This document shows, in pieces, positions 1 to 5,738 of a DNA stretch of 6,700 nt. The position numbers were made by a program, and so were the translations under genes. The stretch is taken from positions 1-6,700 of the forward strand of contig JAEYRT010000007.1 of the NCBI GenBank assembly GCA_023435325.1. The letters are read 5' to 3'. Positions within the stretch are counted from its first letter, which is position 1. Each line of letters opens with the position of its first letter. The stretch comes from Pseudomonadota bacterium. GTDB taxonomy: Bacteria; Pseudomonadota; Gammaproteobacteria; Burkholderiales; Burkholderiaceae_C. The notes under the pieces are model-generated. The model ran no database searches. It worked only from the letters and a program-made list of their open reading frames with translations, and had not been told where the DNA came from.

Positions 1-140
1 AGCTGCACCTGCAGCTCGTCTTCCAGTTTTTTGATGTGCGCCGTCACATTCGACTGCACGGTGTGCAAGCGCTGCGCGGCAGCACCGAAGCTGCCGGTGC
101 TGCACACGGCATCAAAAATGCGTAGGGATTTGAGCTGCAT
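1..140 (-). CDS. LysR-family transcriptional regulator, N-terminal part (runs off the left edge)
   Basis: Only the first 46 codons are visible. They begin MQLKSLRIFDAV and contain GSFGAAAQRLHTVQSNVTAH followed by IKKLEDELQ. This is the winged helix-turn-helix of LysR-type regulators, which normally starts within a few residues of the N-terminus, as here. The VQSNVTAHIKKLE recognition helix resembles the PtrR-like branch (VQSNVTARI), but this is not enough to predict the effector. The ATG at 140-138 is the only reasonable start: reading upstream in frame there is no other start codon before the TGA at 164-162. No clear Shine-Dalgarno sequence precedes it (CGTCCCCACAC), so translation may be weak or nearly leaderless. 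The gene is divergent from the MFS/GST pair, the classical position for a LysR regulator of its neighbour. The effector-binding domain lies outside the window. Confidence 0.93.
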   Translation of the reverse strand, partial: MQLKSLRIFDAVCSTGSFGAAAQRLHTVQSNVTAHIKKLEDELQVQ

Positions 141-160
141 GTGTGGGGACGCGATGTTCG

Positions 161-180
161 ATCATGAAACAAGATGATGA
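161..180. promoter_or_regulatory. Candidate LysR operator, distal box
   Basis: The sequence is ATCAT-N7-GATGATGA. It contains ATC-N9-GAT (161-175), the interrupted dyad described for NodD-like LysR regulators, and satisfies T-N11-A (T162, A174). The same layout recurs exactly 32 bp downstream. If the candidate -10 at 221-226 is real, this box is centred near -65, the usual high-affinity recognition site of LysR regulators. Binding by the adjacent regulator is inferred from position and motif only. Confidence 0.55.
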
Positions 181-187
181 GTTTCAT
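164..187. repeat. Inverted repeat ATGAAAC-N10-GTTTCAT in the divergent gap
   Basis: The perfect 7-bp arms lie at 164-170 and 181-187 with a 10-bp spacer. The dyad overlaps the distal candidate LysR box and extends toward the proximal one. It could be part of the same regulator footprint or a site for another dimeric protein. A 7-bp perfect dyad in a 110-bp gap is suggestive, not conclusive. Confidence 0.4.
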
Positions 188-192
188 TTTGA

Positions 193-212
193 ATCATTGG
201 ACATGATGATGA
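193..212. promoter_or_regulatory. Candidate LysR operator, proximal box
   Basis: This is a second copy of ATCAT-N7-GATGATGA, identical to the copy at 161-180 at 16 of 20 positions, including both conserved ends. It contains ATC-N9-GAT (193-207) and T-N11-A (T194, A206). The 32-bp offset is about three helical turns, which places both boxes on the same face of the DNA. It overlaps the candidate -35 element, as the activator-binding site of LysR-controlled promoters usually does. Confidence 0.55.
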
Positions 213-226
213 CAAGCGCCTAATCT
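197..226 (+). promoter_or_regulatory. Weak candidate sigma-70 promoter for the MFS/GST operon
   Basis: TTGGAC at 197-202 and TAATCT at 221-226 are separated by 18 bp. Each matches the consensus at only about half its positions. A poor promoter overlapped by the proximal LysR box fits an activator-dependent gene. Transcription would start around 232-234, leaving a short leader before the GTG at 251. This is a tentative call. Confidence 0.3.
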
Positions 227-250
227 GTCTCCATTCCTGGAAGGTGAGCT

Positions 251-1444
251 GTGATCCGACGCTGTGAAATCCCCCTGTTCCTGACCGGTTTCCTCGCCAC
301 GCTCAGCGGCGTGGGCCTGGCCCGTTTTGCCTATACCGCCCTCATGCCGCAAATGGTGCTGGCAGGCTGGTTCACGGGTGAACAGGTGGCCTACCTGGGC
401 GCCGCCAATCTGCTGGGCTACCTCATCGGTGCGCTGGCTGCGGCCCCGATGGCCGAACGCCTGGGCGCCGTGCGCGTGCTGGTGCTGTGCTGGCTGGCCG
501 TGGCGCTGAGTTTTGCAGGCTGCAGCGTGGCCCAGCCCATGCCGGTGTTCTTTGTCTGGCGGCTGATCTCTGGCATTGCCGGCGCCACCCTGATGGTGCT
601 CGGCCCTTCAGTGGCCATGGCCGCTACGCCCCTGGAGCGCCGTGCGGCGCTGGGGCCGCTGATGTTCTGCGGCATTGGCGTGGGCGCCCTGCTTTCGGCC
701 ACGCTGGTGCCTGCGCTGGCGCAGCAAAGCCTGAGTGCCGTCTGGATCGGGCTGAGTGCTGTCTGCTTTGCCACCCTTTGGTGGGGCTGGCGCCATGCGC
801 GGGCGCTGCCTGCGCCGGCGCCAGTGGCCGTCACGCCCCAGTCAGGCAGCGCAGCCTTGCCTGCAGCGGCAGTGTGGAGCTTGCCGGTGATCCTGGTCTT
901 CATGGCCTATGGCTGCGATGCATTCGGCTTTGTGCCGCACACCGTGTTCTGGGTGGACTATCTGGCACGCGAACTCGACCTGGGCGCGGCCTACAGCGCC
1001 ACGCAATGGGCCATCTTCGGCCTGGGCGCTGTCGCAGGGCCGCTGTGTGCATCACTGTGTGCCACGCGTTTTGGCTGGTGGCGCACCACCACGGGAGCCT
1101 ATGCCCTCAAGGCCGTGGCCATCGGCTTGCCGCTGGTGTGGGTGGGGTTTACCGGACATGCGGTCTCGGGCTTTATCGTCGGTGCGCTATCGCCCGGCAT
1201 GGCCGCCATCACCTCAGGCTATCTGATGCAGCTGATCGGCCCGGCACGCCACAAACGGATGTGGGGCTATGCCACGGCCGTGTTTGCACTGCTGCAGGCC
1301 ACTGCAGGCTATGTCATGGCCTATATCTATGCCAGCACGGGCAGCTACACCAGCCTGTTTGCCATGGGCTGCACCGCCCTGGCACTGGGTACGTGCTTCG
1401 TTTTCTTTTCCAGACAAAAAACACTGCTGGCGCCCGCCCGATAA
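251..1444 (+). CDS. YbfB/YjiJ-type MFS transporter
   Basis: This 397-residue protein is made almost wholly of hydrophobic segments, consistent with 12 membrane helices in two halves joined by a polar, Ala/Pro-rich loop at about residues 181-208. The N-terminal LARFAYTALMP (residues 23-33) and YLGAANLLGYLIGAL (48-62) are typical of the MFS_4 (formerly DUF1228) family, which includes E. coli YjiJ and B. subtilis YbfB. The second half repeats the pattern with AYGCDAFGFVPHTVFWVDYL (219-238). Members are inner-membrane secondary transporters, mostly with unknown substrates, so no substrate is assigned. The start is GTG: an in-frame TGA lies at 245-247 and a good Shine-Dalgarno (GGAAGG, 239-244) sits 6 nt upstream. 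The gene is followed after 33 bp by the GST gene, probably in one operon, and is preceded by a divergent LysR gene that probably controls it. Length is normal for the family and the frame is intact. Confidence 0.9.
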   Translation: MIRRCEIPLFLTGFLATLSGVGLARFAYTALMPQMVLAGWFTGEQVAYLGAANLLGYLIGALAAAPMAERLGAVRVLVLCWLAVALSFAGCSVAQPMPVFFVWRLISGIAGATLMVLGPSVAMAATPLERRAALGPLMFCGIGVGALLSATLVPALAQQSLSAVWIGLSAVCFATLWWGWRHARALPAPAPVAVTPQSGSAALPAAAVWSLPVILVFMAYGCDAFGFVPHTVFWVDYLARELDLGAAYSATQWAIFGLGAVAGPLCASLCATRFGWWRTTTGAYALKAVAIGLPLVWVGFTGHAVSGFIVGALSPGMAAITSGYLMQLIGPARHKRMWGYATAVFALLQATAGYVMAYIYASTGSYTSLFAMGCTALALGTCFVFFSRQKTLLAPAR

Positions 1445-1477
1445 GCGCTGGCAGCTTCACTTTTGAGAACCATCACG

Positions 1478-2080
1478 ATGCAACTTTTCCTGAATGCCAC
1501 TTCTCCTTTTGCACGCGTGGCCCGCGTGGTTGCTCTGGAAAAAGGTTTGGTCCACCAGCTGGAGCTGCGCTGGTGCGATCCGTGGAGCAACGACCCCGCA
1601 CTGCTCGCCCAGCATCCGCAGGCGCGCATTCCGGTGCTGGTGACCCACGATGGCAATGCCATTTCCGAATCACTGCTGATTGCGCAATACCTCGACCACA
1701 TCAGCCCCAGCACCCAGCTGATTCCCCCCGCGCAGACCGGCGCCGTGCTCGCACGCACCAGCGTGGCATACGGACTGATGGAAGCCGCGTTCAACGTGGT
1801 GATTGCACGCAAAAACGATGGCGCAGACGTGGCCGATGCCAACGTCATGGGCCAGCGCCGTCTGGCGGCCATCCAGCGTGTGTTGCAGCAATGGGAGAGC
1901 GCCACGCCTGCCGCTTTGGGCCACACCATCACGCTGGACCAGATTGCCACGGCCGTGGCCCTGGCCTATGTGCAGTTTCGCCTGCCTGCGCTGTTTGCGC
2001 CCGGCGACTATCCGCAACTGCATCACTGGTTGCAACACGCCGAACAGCGCAGCACGCTGGCGCAGACGGTATTTGCCTGA
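1478..2080 (+). CDS. Glutathione S-transferase family protein (YibF-like)
   Basis: This 200-residue protein has a thioredoxin-fold N-terminal domain (about 1-80) and an all-helical C-terminal domain (about 85-200). MQLFLNATSPFARVARVVAL carries the SPF turn with Ser9, a candidate for activating the glutathione thiol. RIPVLV holds the cis-proline (Pro52), and the SES segment (63-65) is the usual contact for the gamma-glutamyl group. ITLDQIATAVALAYVQFRLP (151-170) corresponds to the helix that normally begins with an S/T-x-x-D capping box; here Gln takes the Asp position. The pattern resembles E. coli YibF. A cytosolic glutathione-conjugating or related thiol-transfer role is expected, with unknown substrate. 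The ATG at 1478 is preferred over the in-frame TTG at 1463 because it starts at the canonical first strand. The Shine-Dalgarno is weak (GAG about 10 nt upstream), so expression may depend on coupling to the MFS gene 33 bp upstream. Confidence 0.9.
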   Translation: MQLFLNATSPFARVARVVALEKGLVHQLELRWCDPWSNDPALLAQHPQARIPVLVTHDGNAISESLLIAQYLDHISPSTQLIPPAQTGAVLARTSVAYGLMEAAFNVVIARKNDGADVADANVMGQRRLAAIQRVLQQWESATPAALGHTITLDQIATAVALAYVQFRLPALFAPGDYPQLHHWLQHAEQRSTLAQTVFA

Positions 2081-2088
2081 CACCAGGC

Positions 2089-2109
2089 GGTTATCGGTTA
2101 TCGGTTATC
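2089..2109. repeat. Perfect tandem repeat, three copies of GGTTATC
   Basis: Three uninterrupted 7-bp units lie at 2089-2095, 2096-2102 and 2103-2109, beginning 9 bp after the GST stop codon. They directly abut the large dyad at 2110-2203. No gene spans them. They could be a slippage product, and copy number may vary between strains. Confidence 0.9.
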
Positions 2110-2203
2110 AAAAACCAGAGCCTTCAGCGCTTTTCAACCAACGATTTCCGATAGTTTTATATTGGAAATCAAGCAAATACGTGCGCTGCACGCTCTTGTT
2201 TTT
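2110..2203. repeat. Intergenic dyad element, copy A (between convergent operons)
   Basis: The outer arms 2110-2130 and 2183-2203 are complementary at 18 of 21 positions. They start with A5 and end with T5, and their inner ends carry CAGCGC/GCGCTG. A central hairpin lies at 2143-2170. Read on the minus strand, the element aligns with copy B at 5615-5709. The first 23 bases (2205-2183 against 5615-5637) match at 19 positions, then a 9-base spacer of equal length, then an identical CTTGATTTCCAA (2173-2162 against 5647-5658). The two are therefore one repeat family in inverted orientation. I recall similar TAGCT/AGCGCTT dispersed repeats from Comamonadaceae genomes, which I could not check here. 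Confidence 0.8.
2143..2170. terminator. Central hairpin, probable bidirectional terminator core
   Basis: GATTTCCGATA (2143-2153) and TATTGGAAATC (2160-2170) form an 11-bp stem with one G-T wobble and a 6-nt loop. The hairpin lies between the GST stop at 2080 and the livF stop at 2202. The outer arms of the enclosing dyad add an A-run on one side and a T-run on the other, as expected of a terminator serving both converging operons. The stem itself is AT-rich and not directly followed by a T-run, so it is not a textbook intrinsic terminator. Confidence 0.5.
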
Positions 2204-2936
2204 AGACACCCAGGTACTGCTGACGCAGCTCCACATTGCCCGCCAGATCCGCCATCGTGCCGCTGTGCACGATCTGGCCTTTCTCCAGCACATAGGCGCG
2301 ATCGGCCACCACCTGTGCAAACGGCAGGTTTTGCTCGCTGAGCAAAATGCCGATGCCCTGGGCCTTGAGCTGCAAAATCGTTTGCGCCATCTGTTCCACG
2401 ATCAGGGGCGCGACGCCTTCCGAAGGTTCATCAAGCAGCACCACATAAGGCTGGCCCATCAGCGTGCGCGCCACCGTGAGCATCTGCTGCTCGCCGCCGC
2501 TCATCTGCCCGCCGGGGCGCTGGGGCATCTCTCCCAGATTCGGGAATAGCGAAAAAAGCTTTTCAGGCGTCCAGTGCGGCAGCGCTTCACCACCGGGCCA
2601 GCTGCGCGCTTTTTGGCGACCCACTTCGAGGTTTTCCAACACCGTCAGCTCGGTAAAGATGCGACGATCTTCGGGCACATAACCCAGGCCCGCACGCGCA
2701 ATCTGGTGCGAGGCTTTGCGGCGGATGTCCGCGCCCATGAAAAGAACTTTTCCCTCGCGGCGCTCAACCAGTCCGGCAATCGATTTGAGCGTGGTGGATT
2801 TGCCCGCGCCATTGCGCCCCATCAGCGCCACGACTTCACCACGCCCCACATTCAGCGACACCCCATGCAGGATGTGCGCGGCGCCATACCAGGCGTTCAA
2901 ACCTTCCACCTGCAGCAAGGTGTGTGCGCTGCTCAT
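2202..2936 (-). CDS. livF: LivF-type ATPase of a branched-chain amino acid ABC importer
   Basis: This 244-residue ABC ATPase, a normal length for LivF, shows Walker A GRNGAGKST (40-48), signature MSGGEQQ (145-151) and Walker B VVLLDEP (165-171). At the Q-loop it reads GYVPEDRRIF (85-94) rather than having the usual Gln. At the switch position it reads SEQNL, with Gln202 where most ABC proteins have His. Both substitutions are typical of LivF and help tell it from LivG. It would pair with LivG on the cytoplasmic face of the fused permease. The ATG overlaps the livG stop by 4 bp (ATGA), and GGAG sits 8 nt upstream of the start, so translation is probably coupled to livG. Its TAA stop lies at the edge of the dyad element that follows. 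It is the last gene of the operon. Confidence 0.95.
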   Translation of the reverse strand: MSSAHTLLQVEGLNAWYGAAHILHGVSLNVGRGEVVALMGRNGAGKSTTLKSIAGLVERREGKVLFMGADIRRKASHQIARAGLGYVPEDRRIFTELTVLENLEVGRQKARSWPGGEALPHWTPEKLFSLFPNLGEMPQRPGGQMSGGEQQMLTVARTLMGQPYVVLLDEPSEGVAPLIVEQMAQTILQLKAQGIGILLSEQNLPFAQVVADRAYVLEKGQIVHSGTMADLAGNVELRQQYLGV

Positions 2937-3697
2937 ACGTTCTTCTCCAACACCAGCCCTGTGCCCAGATAGGCCTGCTGCACACGTGCGTCATCGCGCA
3001 CCTGTTGCGGCGTGCCTTGCGCCAGCAATTGGCCGCGCACCAGCACGGCCACGCGGTCCGCCTGGCCAAACACCACGTCCATGCTGTGCTCGGTAAACAG
3101 CACACCCATCTTTCGCTGCTGTGCCATTGCACGCGTGAGTTGCATCAGCGCCACGCGCTCACCGGGCGCCATGCCGGCGGTGGGTTCATCCATCAGCAGC
3201 AACTTGGGGTCATGCGCCAGCGCAATCGCCAGCTCCACACGTTTGACATCGCCATAGGCCAGTTCGCTGCAGGGGCGGTCGGCCTGCGCCGCCATGCCCA
3301 CCTGCTCCAGCAGCGCCAGTGCATCGCTGCGGCGGTGTGCATTCGCACGCGGCCACCAGGCAAAGATGCGGCGGTCGTGGGAGAGCAGCGCCATCTGCAC
3401 GTTTTCAATGACGGAGAGCGAGGCAAAAGTCTGCGCAATCTGAAAGGTGCGTCCCACACCTTTGCGCCAGATGGCGCGCGGTGCCAGCCCGGCGATGTTG
3501 TCGCCGTTGAGCAGCACCTTGCCCGTGTCCGGCGTGAGCTGCCCGCCCACCATGTTGAAGGTGGTCGATTTGCCCGCGCCATTGGGGCCGATCAGCGCCA
3601 GCATTTCACCGGCCTGCAGCGTGAACGACACCTCGCGCACAGCCTGCACGCCGCCAAAGGATTTGCTGATCTTCTGCACTTGCAGCAAGGCTGTCAT
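2933..3697 (-). CDS. livG: LivG-type ATPase of a branched-chain amino acid ABC importer
   Basis: This 254-residue ABC ATPase begins MTALLQVQKISKSFGGVQAV, the usual LivG opening. Walker A is GPNGAGKST (37-45), the Q-loop Gln is in GRTFQ (Gln86), Walker B is LLLMDEP (166-172) and the switch histidine is His204 (FTEHSMDVV). The signature reads LAYGD (146-150) instead of LSGGQ, which is characteristic of LivG (commonly LSYGD). It would hydrolyse ATP together with LivF and contact the coupling helices of the permease. The ATG overlaps the permease stop by 4 bp (ATGA), with AGGTGG just upstream as a ribosome-binding site inside the permease 3' end. Length and motifs are complete. Confidence 0.95.
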   Translation of the reverse strand: MTALLQVQKISKSFGGVQAVREVSFTLQAGEMLALIGPNGAGKSTTFNMVGGQLTPDTGKVLLNGDNIAGLAPRAIWRKGVGRTFQIAQTFASLSVIENVQMALLSHDRRIFAWWPRANAHRRSDALALLEQVGMAAQADRPCSELAYGDVKRVELAIALAHDPKLLLMDEPTAGMAPGERVALMQLTRAMAQQRKMGVLFTEHSMDVVFGQADRVAVLVRGQLLAQGTPQQVRDDARVQQAYLGTGLVLEKNV

Positions 3698-5598
3698 GCG
3701 CCCACCTGCACTTTCTTTTTCGAAGCAAACAGCGCCTGCACCTGCTGCGCAAAACCCGCGATTCCTTGCGGAAACAGCAACACCAGCAGCAGCATGATGC
3801 CGCCCATCATTGCGCGCCAGTAATCGGTGTTGCGTGCCACGGTGTCATGCAGCCAGGTAAATGCCGCCGACCCAACGATGGGCCCGGCCAGCGTCTGAAT
3901 GCCGCCGAGCAGCACCATCACCAGACCATCCACACTCTTGGTCACGCTCAGGCTGTCGGGCGCGACGCTGCCCTTGGAAAAGGCAAACAAGGCCCCCGCC
4001 AGTCCCGCAAACGTGCCCGCAACCACAAAGGCCGTCCACTGGATGCGGCGCACATCCAGGCCAATCGCATCGGCACGCAGCACGGAATCACGCGCTGCGC
4101 GCAAGGCATAGCCCAGGGGCGAAAACAGCATGCGCCGCAGCAAATACACCCCCAGCACGCTCAGCGCCAAGGCCAGCCAGTAGAAGTGTTCGGCTGTCGA
4201 TGCCCAGTCACTGGGCCACACACCGGTCAGGCCATTGCTGCCGCCCGTGAAACCATCCCACTGGAATACGATGGCCCAGGTGATCTGCGCAAAGGCCAAC
4301 GTCAGCATCGTCAAATACACGCCACTCAGGCGCACACAGAACCAGCCGTAGAGCAAGGCCCCAGCCGCAGCCGCCAGGGGGCCGAACAGCAAGGCGGCCG
4401 CCATGGGCAGCTCCAGCGTCCGCACGGCCAGGGCAGCGCCGTAGGCACCCAGGCCGAAATACGCCGCATGGCCAAACGAATGCATGCCGCCAGGGCCAAG
4501 AATAAAGTGCAGGCTGGCTGCGAACAGCGCGGCAATCAGCATATCGGTCAGCAGCACGGTGGCGTAGCTGCCTTCGCCTGCCAGCAGCGGCATCATCAGC
4601 AAGCCCACCACCAGCAGCATCCATGCCGTTGTCGCTGGTGCACCGCCGGTGCGCAGCGGCTGCTCCGGCGCACCGCTGTGCCGCGCAGGCGCCTGGGGCT
4701 TGCCCATCAGCCCCCAGGGTCGCCAGATCAGCACCGTGGCCATGACCAGAAACTCCACCACCAGTGTGAGCTTGGAGAACGACACCTCCACACCCGCAAT
4801 CTCCTGCACGCCCAGCCAGATGCACACGGCCTTGATCTCGGCAATCAGCAACGCAGCGACAAACGCACCGGGGATGCTGCCCATGCCGCCCACCACGACC
4901 ACCACGAAGGCCGCCCCGATGGTGGTCATGTCCATCTCCAGACTGGCCGGTTCACGCGGTAATTGCAAAGCACCGGCCAGACCGGCCAGCAGCGAGCCCA
5001 AAGCAAACACGGCCGTGAACAGCCACGCCTGGTTCACCCCCAGCGCGCCCACCATTTCGCGGTCCTGCGTGGCAGCACGCACCAGCGTGCCAAAGCGGGT
5101 TTTCGTCAGCAACAAGTGCAGGCCCAACAGTACCAGGGGGCCGACGGCAATCAGCAACAGGTCATAGGTTGGAAACTGGCGCCCCAGAATCTCCACCGCG
5201 CCTTCCAGACCAGCCGCACGCGGGCCGAACAACTCCTCCGGCCCCCACAGCCACAGCACGGCATCCTTGATGACCAGCACCAGGGCAAACGTGGCCAGCA
5301 GCTGGAACAGCTCCGGCGCCTGGTAGATGCGGCGCAGCAGGCCGATTTCGGTCAATGCACCCAGGGCCGCACAGACCACGGGCGCCATCAGCAAGGCGGG
5401 CCAGAAACCGATGGTGGGCGCCAGGGTTTCAACGCTGGAAAAAGCGAGGTATGCACCCAGCATGAAGAAAGAGCCATGCGCGAAGTTGATGGTGCGCGTG
5501 ACCCCGAAAATCAGGGACAGGCCCACGGACACCAGAAACAGCGACGAGGCGCTGGCCAGTCCGTTGAGCAATTGGGCCAGCAGGCCGGAGAAACTCAT
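3694..5598 (-). CDS. Fused LivH-LivM permease of a branched-chain amino acid ABC importer
   Basis: This single 634-residue protein joins two permease domains that are separate LivH and LivM in E. coli. The N-terminal domain (about 1-298) shows the LivH hallmarks INFAHGSFFMLGAY (37-50) and VGGMGSIPGAFVAALL (236-251). A polar, Pro/Gly/Ala-rich linker covers about 299-324. The C-terminal domain (about 325-634) shows the LivM hallmarks MHSFGHAAYFGLGAY (372-386), FTGGSNGLTGV (450-460) and LLGGIQTLAGPIVGSAAF (563-580). Cytoplasmic coupling loops, each with an AA[TR]xD pattern, lie at about 170-190 and 496-520. The protein would form the whole inner-membrane translocation path. The ATG at 5598 is the first possible start, since an in-frame TAG lies three codons upstream (5607-5605). 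The AGAGGA Shine-Dalgarno is unusually close to it, which may lower initiation. Such fusions occur in other Burkholderiales. Confidence 0.94.
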   Translation of the reverse strand: MSFSGLLAQLLNGLASASSLFLVSVGLSLIFGVTRTINFAHGSFFMLGAYLAFSSVETLAPTIGFWPALLMAPVVCAALGALTEIGLLRRIYQAPELFQLLATFALVLVIKDAVLWLWGPEELFGPRAAGLEGAVEILGRQFPTYDLLLIAVGPLVLLGLHLLLTKTRFGTLVRAATQDREMVGALGVNQAWLFTAVFALGSLLAGLAGALQLPREPASLEMDMTTIGAAFVVVVVGGMGSIPGAFVAALLIAEIKAVCIWLGVQEIAGVEVSFSKLTLVVEFLVMATVLIWRPWGLMGKPQAPARHSGAPEQPLRTGGAPATTAWMLLVVGLLMMPLLAGEGSYATVLLTDMLIAALFAASLHFILGPGGMHSFGHAAYFGLGAYGAALAVRTLELPMAAALLFGPLAAAAGALLYGWFCVRLSGVYLTMLTLAFAQITWAIVFQWDGFTGGSNGLTGVWPSDWASTAEHFYWLALALSVLGVYLLRRMLFSPLGYALRAARDSVLRADAIGLDVRRIQWTAFVVAGTFAGLAGALFAFSKGSVAPDSLSVTKSVDGLVMVLLGGIQTLAGPIVGSAAFTWLHDTVARNTDYWRAMMGGIMLLLVLLFPQGIAGFAQQVQALFASKKKVQVGA

Positions 5599-5616
5599 CT
5601 TCCTCTACAGCTTTCT

Positions 5617-5709
5617 AAAAAGCATAGCTTGCAGCGCTTGACAGCACTTGATTTCCAAATGAAAAGTATTTGAAAACCAGGTCAATCAAGCGCTATCAGC
5701 TACTTTTTT
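5617..5709. repeat. Intergenic dyad element, copy B (between binding-protein and permease genes)
   Basis: The arms TAGCT-N3-AGCGCTTGA (5625-5641) and TCAAGCGCT-N3-AGCTA (5686-5702) are perfectly complementary outside a 3-bp mismatch. A5 (5617-5621) and T6 (5704-5709) flank them. An inner hairpin pairs 5652-5660 with 5668-5676, with one mismatch. It is the same family as copy A at 2110-2203, in inverted orientation. In the mRNA of the ABC operon it folds just after the binding-protein stop and about 10 nt before the permease ribosome-binding site. It could act as a partial terminator, an RNA-stability element, or both. That would keep binding-protein mRNA above permease mRNA, as is common in binding-protein-dependent importers. 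The function is inferred. Confidence 0.75.
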
Positions 5710-5738
5710 CTCAGTATTGCAGACGCTTTGACTATGCC

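Noticed and set aside
141..250. Riboswitch or small RNA in the LysR/MFS gap
   Set aside because: The dyads are short and arranged like protein-binding sites. The predicted leader of the MFS mRNA is too short for a known riboswitch.
1463..1477. TTG start giving a GST five residues longer
   Set aside because: The ATG at 1478 begins exactly at the first beta strand of the thioredoxin fold, and the extra residues add nothing recognisable.
2089..2109. GGTTATC array considered as a CRISPR repeat or replication iteron
   Set aside because: The units are 7 bp with no spacers, there are no cas genes, and no replication-initiator gene or origin features are nearby.
487..2154. Very long plus-strand open frame (555 codons) across the MFS and GST genes
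   Set aside because: It runs in a different frame through two clearly recognisable genes. Its product is rich in Arg, Cys, Gly and His with no domain, which is typical of a GC-rich shadow frame.
2924..5673. Long plus-strand open frames (299, 398 and 236 codons) antisense to livG and the permease gene
   Set aside because: The products are Gln/His/Arg-rich and low in complexity, mirroring the codon bias of the minus-strand genes. No ribosome-binding site or family resemblance was seen.
5617..5709. Copy B considered as a MITE or insertion sequence remnant
   Set aside because: No target-site duplication is evident in the flanks and there is no transposase fragment. A structured dispersed repeat is the more economical description.
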